From Oegoconia quadripuncta (Eukaryota > Arthropoda > Insecta > Lepidoptera > Autostichidae), in assembly GCA_949316235.1 (NCBI GenBank), contig OX438758.1, forward strand, positions 16,255,194 to 16,319,193: 64,000 bases of DNA. The letters run 5' to 3'. The notes below the pieces were generated by a model that was not told the origin of the DNA, did not search any database, and saw only the letters and a list, made by a program, of their open reading frames with translations. A program made the position numbers and the translations under genes. Shown piece by piece: positions 62,801 through 64,000 of this stretch (position 1 is the first letter of the stretch; every line of letters begins with the position of its first letter).

Positions 62801-63582
62801 TTATATTGTCATAATCTGTAAACCTGTACCTACATTTTTATTGTCGCTATTACCTATTGCAGTTTACCAGATATGAAGCATTCTATTAATAAAGGTACCG
62901 TGCGCCGGACAGTTGACTGGACGTTGGTCCGCGCGGGCCGGACGGTTGAGTGGTTATACTATTTTTCATCGGACAAACTTAACTATCCATGGAATACCAT
63001 TGGTATTGGTTGTATGGTGGCTGTTGCAAGGTCATCGGAGACCTGTATCACTGCGACAGTTGCCGATCTATAGTGATCACCACTAACCTACAGTTCGTTG
63101 CTCAGGTGCCTCTTGGAGGAATTGGATTATTTTCCTGGCGCCGAGTTTTTCTCTCATACGGGTGCAGTAAGTGGCCACCCAGGTGGATATTATATTCACG
63201 CATCAGCGGGTCACATTCACACAGCAAATGTACAGGTGTTTCCTCTGCAAGGAGGCACAGTGCACAGCCTCGTTTCCCGGAGCCCTATGTTGGGCAAGTG
63301 TTTGCTCAGACAGCAGTGCCCCGTGAGTGCCCTTGCGAGAATACCCTGGAATACTAAGATATATAGGTAAGGGTACTAAAATAAAAATTTGTATACATAT
63401 ATCACCTGTATAGAGGCGTGGAGTGGCACGGCATCAGGAACAGAACCGAAGACCTGTTGTTCACAGTGGAACGCACCAACGGCATCACGGCGAGGGTCCC
63501 GCTCTGGTGCACCAGCCCAAAGTACAGCGCTGGGATCGCGTTGCCGATCAGAATTATACCGGTAATGGCATACAGTTGCCAT
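59803..63582 (-). CDS. PIGB: PIGB: GPI mannosyltransferase III, C-terminal three exons
   Basis: PIG-B is the ER membrane enzyme (GT22-type family) that adds the third mannose of the GPI anchor precursor, using dolichol-phosphate-mannose. The three exons join in frame (phases 2 and 0) and end in TAA at 59803-59805. Seen: a hydrophobic segment LYAITGIILIGNAIPALYFG, the family block GLVHQSGTLAVM, the strongly conserved MPCHSTPLYS, then the lumenal C-terminal region with F.NNPQRWW and a hydrophilic tail FPEGEVGEKVLVYQ. The N-terminal catalytic part lies beyond the right edge. It is on the same strand as hemicentin and about 9.6 kb upstream of it. The 2-kb second-last intron holds a decayed LINE. 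Confidence 0.9.
60048..60197 (-). mobile_element. SINE family A, 5' truncated
   Basis: The tail TTTTTTTTTATGCG to CTGACAACCGGAACACA; in the last PIGB intron. Confidence 0.72.
60511..60593 (+). repeat. SINE family C head
   Basis: GATTGGTGTAGTGGATAGTG, with a box B region decayed to GCTGAATCTCGCAGGG. Confidence 0.6.
60812..60983 (-). mobile_element. SINE family C
   Basis: TGGATACTAGATAACGGATA, CGGGATTCGAACTCGC and CACTACACCAATCAGTCGTC, in reverse orientation. Confidence 0.75.
61116..61347 (-). CDS. PIGB: PIGB second-last exon
   Basis: Phase 2 to 0. HLHKNVTTRYLNCYPP continues directly from CHSTPLYS as in PIG-B, followed by ETYEAEAFFNNPQRWW and DLVVLFDVLKGRIE. Acceptor CTTCCAG, donor GTAACA at 61110-61115. 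Confidence 0.9.
61545..61645 (-). repeat. RTE-like LINE 3' tail
   Basis: ACATACATACATAATGTCAC, then GTTGGGGTAGGCAGAGACC and CTTGCTACGATCCTGACA. Confidence 0.68.
63090..63350 (-). mobile_element. Decayed LINE RNase H-like C-terminus
   Basis: Read across frames on the minus strand: a GHCCLSKHLPNIG-like segment, a ..C..C-type zinc-knuckle pattern with TPVH.LCEC-like spacing, then HLGGHLLHPYE. This recalls the RNase H end of I/R1/LOA-type elements. Stops and frameshifts are present, so this is tentative. Confidence 0.45.
63406..63582 (-). CDS. PIGB: PIGB third-last exon
   Basis: Enters and leaves in phase 2. Encodes a transmembrane stretch, then GLVHQSGTLAVMPLVRS and VLFLMPCHSTPLY, the PIG-B family signature. 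Acceptor TTACAG at the 63583 side, donor GTGATA at 63400-63405. Confidence 0.9.
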
Positions 63583-63700
63583 CTGTAACAGGTTTTGTTT
63601 TATTCCTCACCAAAGGGTGTACACCCCAGTCAATCGGTTTTTCAGTAAATAAATTAGGCTGACTGGAAGAGATTCCTTCATAGAATAAGTCTGCCTATGT

Positions 63701-63894
63701 AATTTTTTTTAATGCATAACGGGTTCGTACGTGACCTCAATCACACCTCATGTTAAGTGAAGATGAGGTCGAAGGTGGAAGCGTACTGACCCGGAAACCT
63801 CAACACATTTGGGGGACTGGCTATTTTATCTCAGACAACCGGAACACAACAATGCTATTAACATTGCTGCTTGGCGGCAGATTTAGATAAGATA
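63701..63894 (-). mobile_element. SINE family A, 5' truncated
   Basis: The tail TTTTTTTTAATGCATAACGG to GGCAGATTTAGATAAGAT. Confidence 0.75.
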
Positions 63895-64000
63895 TTTTTA
63901 ATAAGCTAAATTTACTATGTGAATGCACATCCTGTCCATCCCAACCTATGGTGCTCAAACCTAGTCGTTAACCGAGTCACAAATGTTCAAACTCGCAGTT

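Noticed and set aside
63098..63370. 90-codon plus-strand frame in the PIGB intron
   Set aside because: It is the antisense of a decayed RNase H-like LINE segment.

Overview
This is eukaryotic, intron-rich nuclear DNA that looks like a lepidopteran genome. The organism call is inference. It rests on dense tRNA-headed SINEs, Helitron-like ends finishing in CAACAGCTAGT, RTE- and Jockey-type LINE 3' ends, and short phase-1 immunoglobulin exons. No bacterial or viral genome organisation was seen.

Positions 402-50160, minus strand: one large gene that I read as an insect hemicentin (HMCN1-like), an extracellular matrix protein. I could trace 38 coding exons with matching GT/AG sites and phases: 6094 coding bases, 2031 codons plus one base, open throughout. 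The order is signal peptide, von Willebrand A domain (exons 1-4), the hemicentin region that follows it (exons 5-8), 17 Ig domains (exons 9-37), and the start of a thrombospondin type 1 repeat (exon 38, positions 402-518). The 3' part of the gene lies beyond the left edge. Exon 9 is only 29 bp. Exons 9, 28 and 38 have no usable open reading frame of their own and were found by phase and domain logic.

Positions 59803-63582, minus strand: the last three coding exons of PIGB, the GPI mannosyltransferase III of the endoplasmic reticulum. Its 5' part lies beyond the right edge. Between the two genes (about 50.2-59.8 kb) I see no convincing coding gene. This stretch is AT-rich and poorer in repeats than the hemicentin introns. 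A polyadenylation-like signal on the minus strand lies near 51.13 kb.

The hemicentin introns hold a layered set of mobile elements. They include: tRNA-derived SINE families (called A-D here); a dispersed family E that shares its 3' tail with an RTE-like LINE; LINE 3' fragments of several clades; two non-autonomous hAT elements with perfect 8-bp target duplications (1885-2889 and 8757-9222); a decayed IS630/Tc1/mariner element with 28-bp terminal repeats (31459-33500); several palindromic MITEs; and a CA microsatellite of about 300 bp. Nested insertions give a relative order of events: a 408-bp GC-rich element inside an RTE-like LINE with a 15-bp target duplication, and a LINE end inside a SINE with duplication AAGTAC.

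The least ordinary signal is at about 33.6-34.33 kb. Two classes of repeated unit (four and five copies) each have a conserved core enclosed by short complementary arms, and the arms differ between copies in a compensating way. This is what a tandem array of structured RNA hairpins would look like, probably in the untranslated part of a retroelement. A different GC-rich element (7623-8030) is also almost a string of hairpins.
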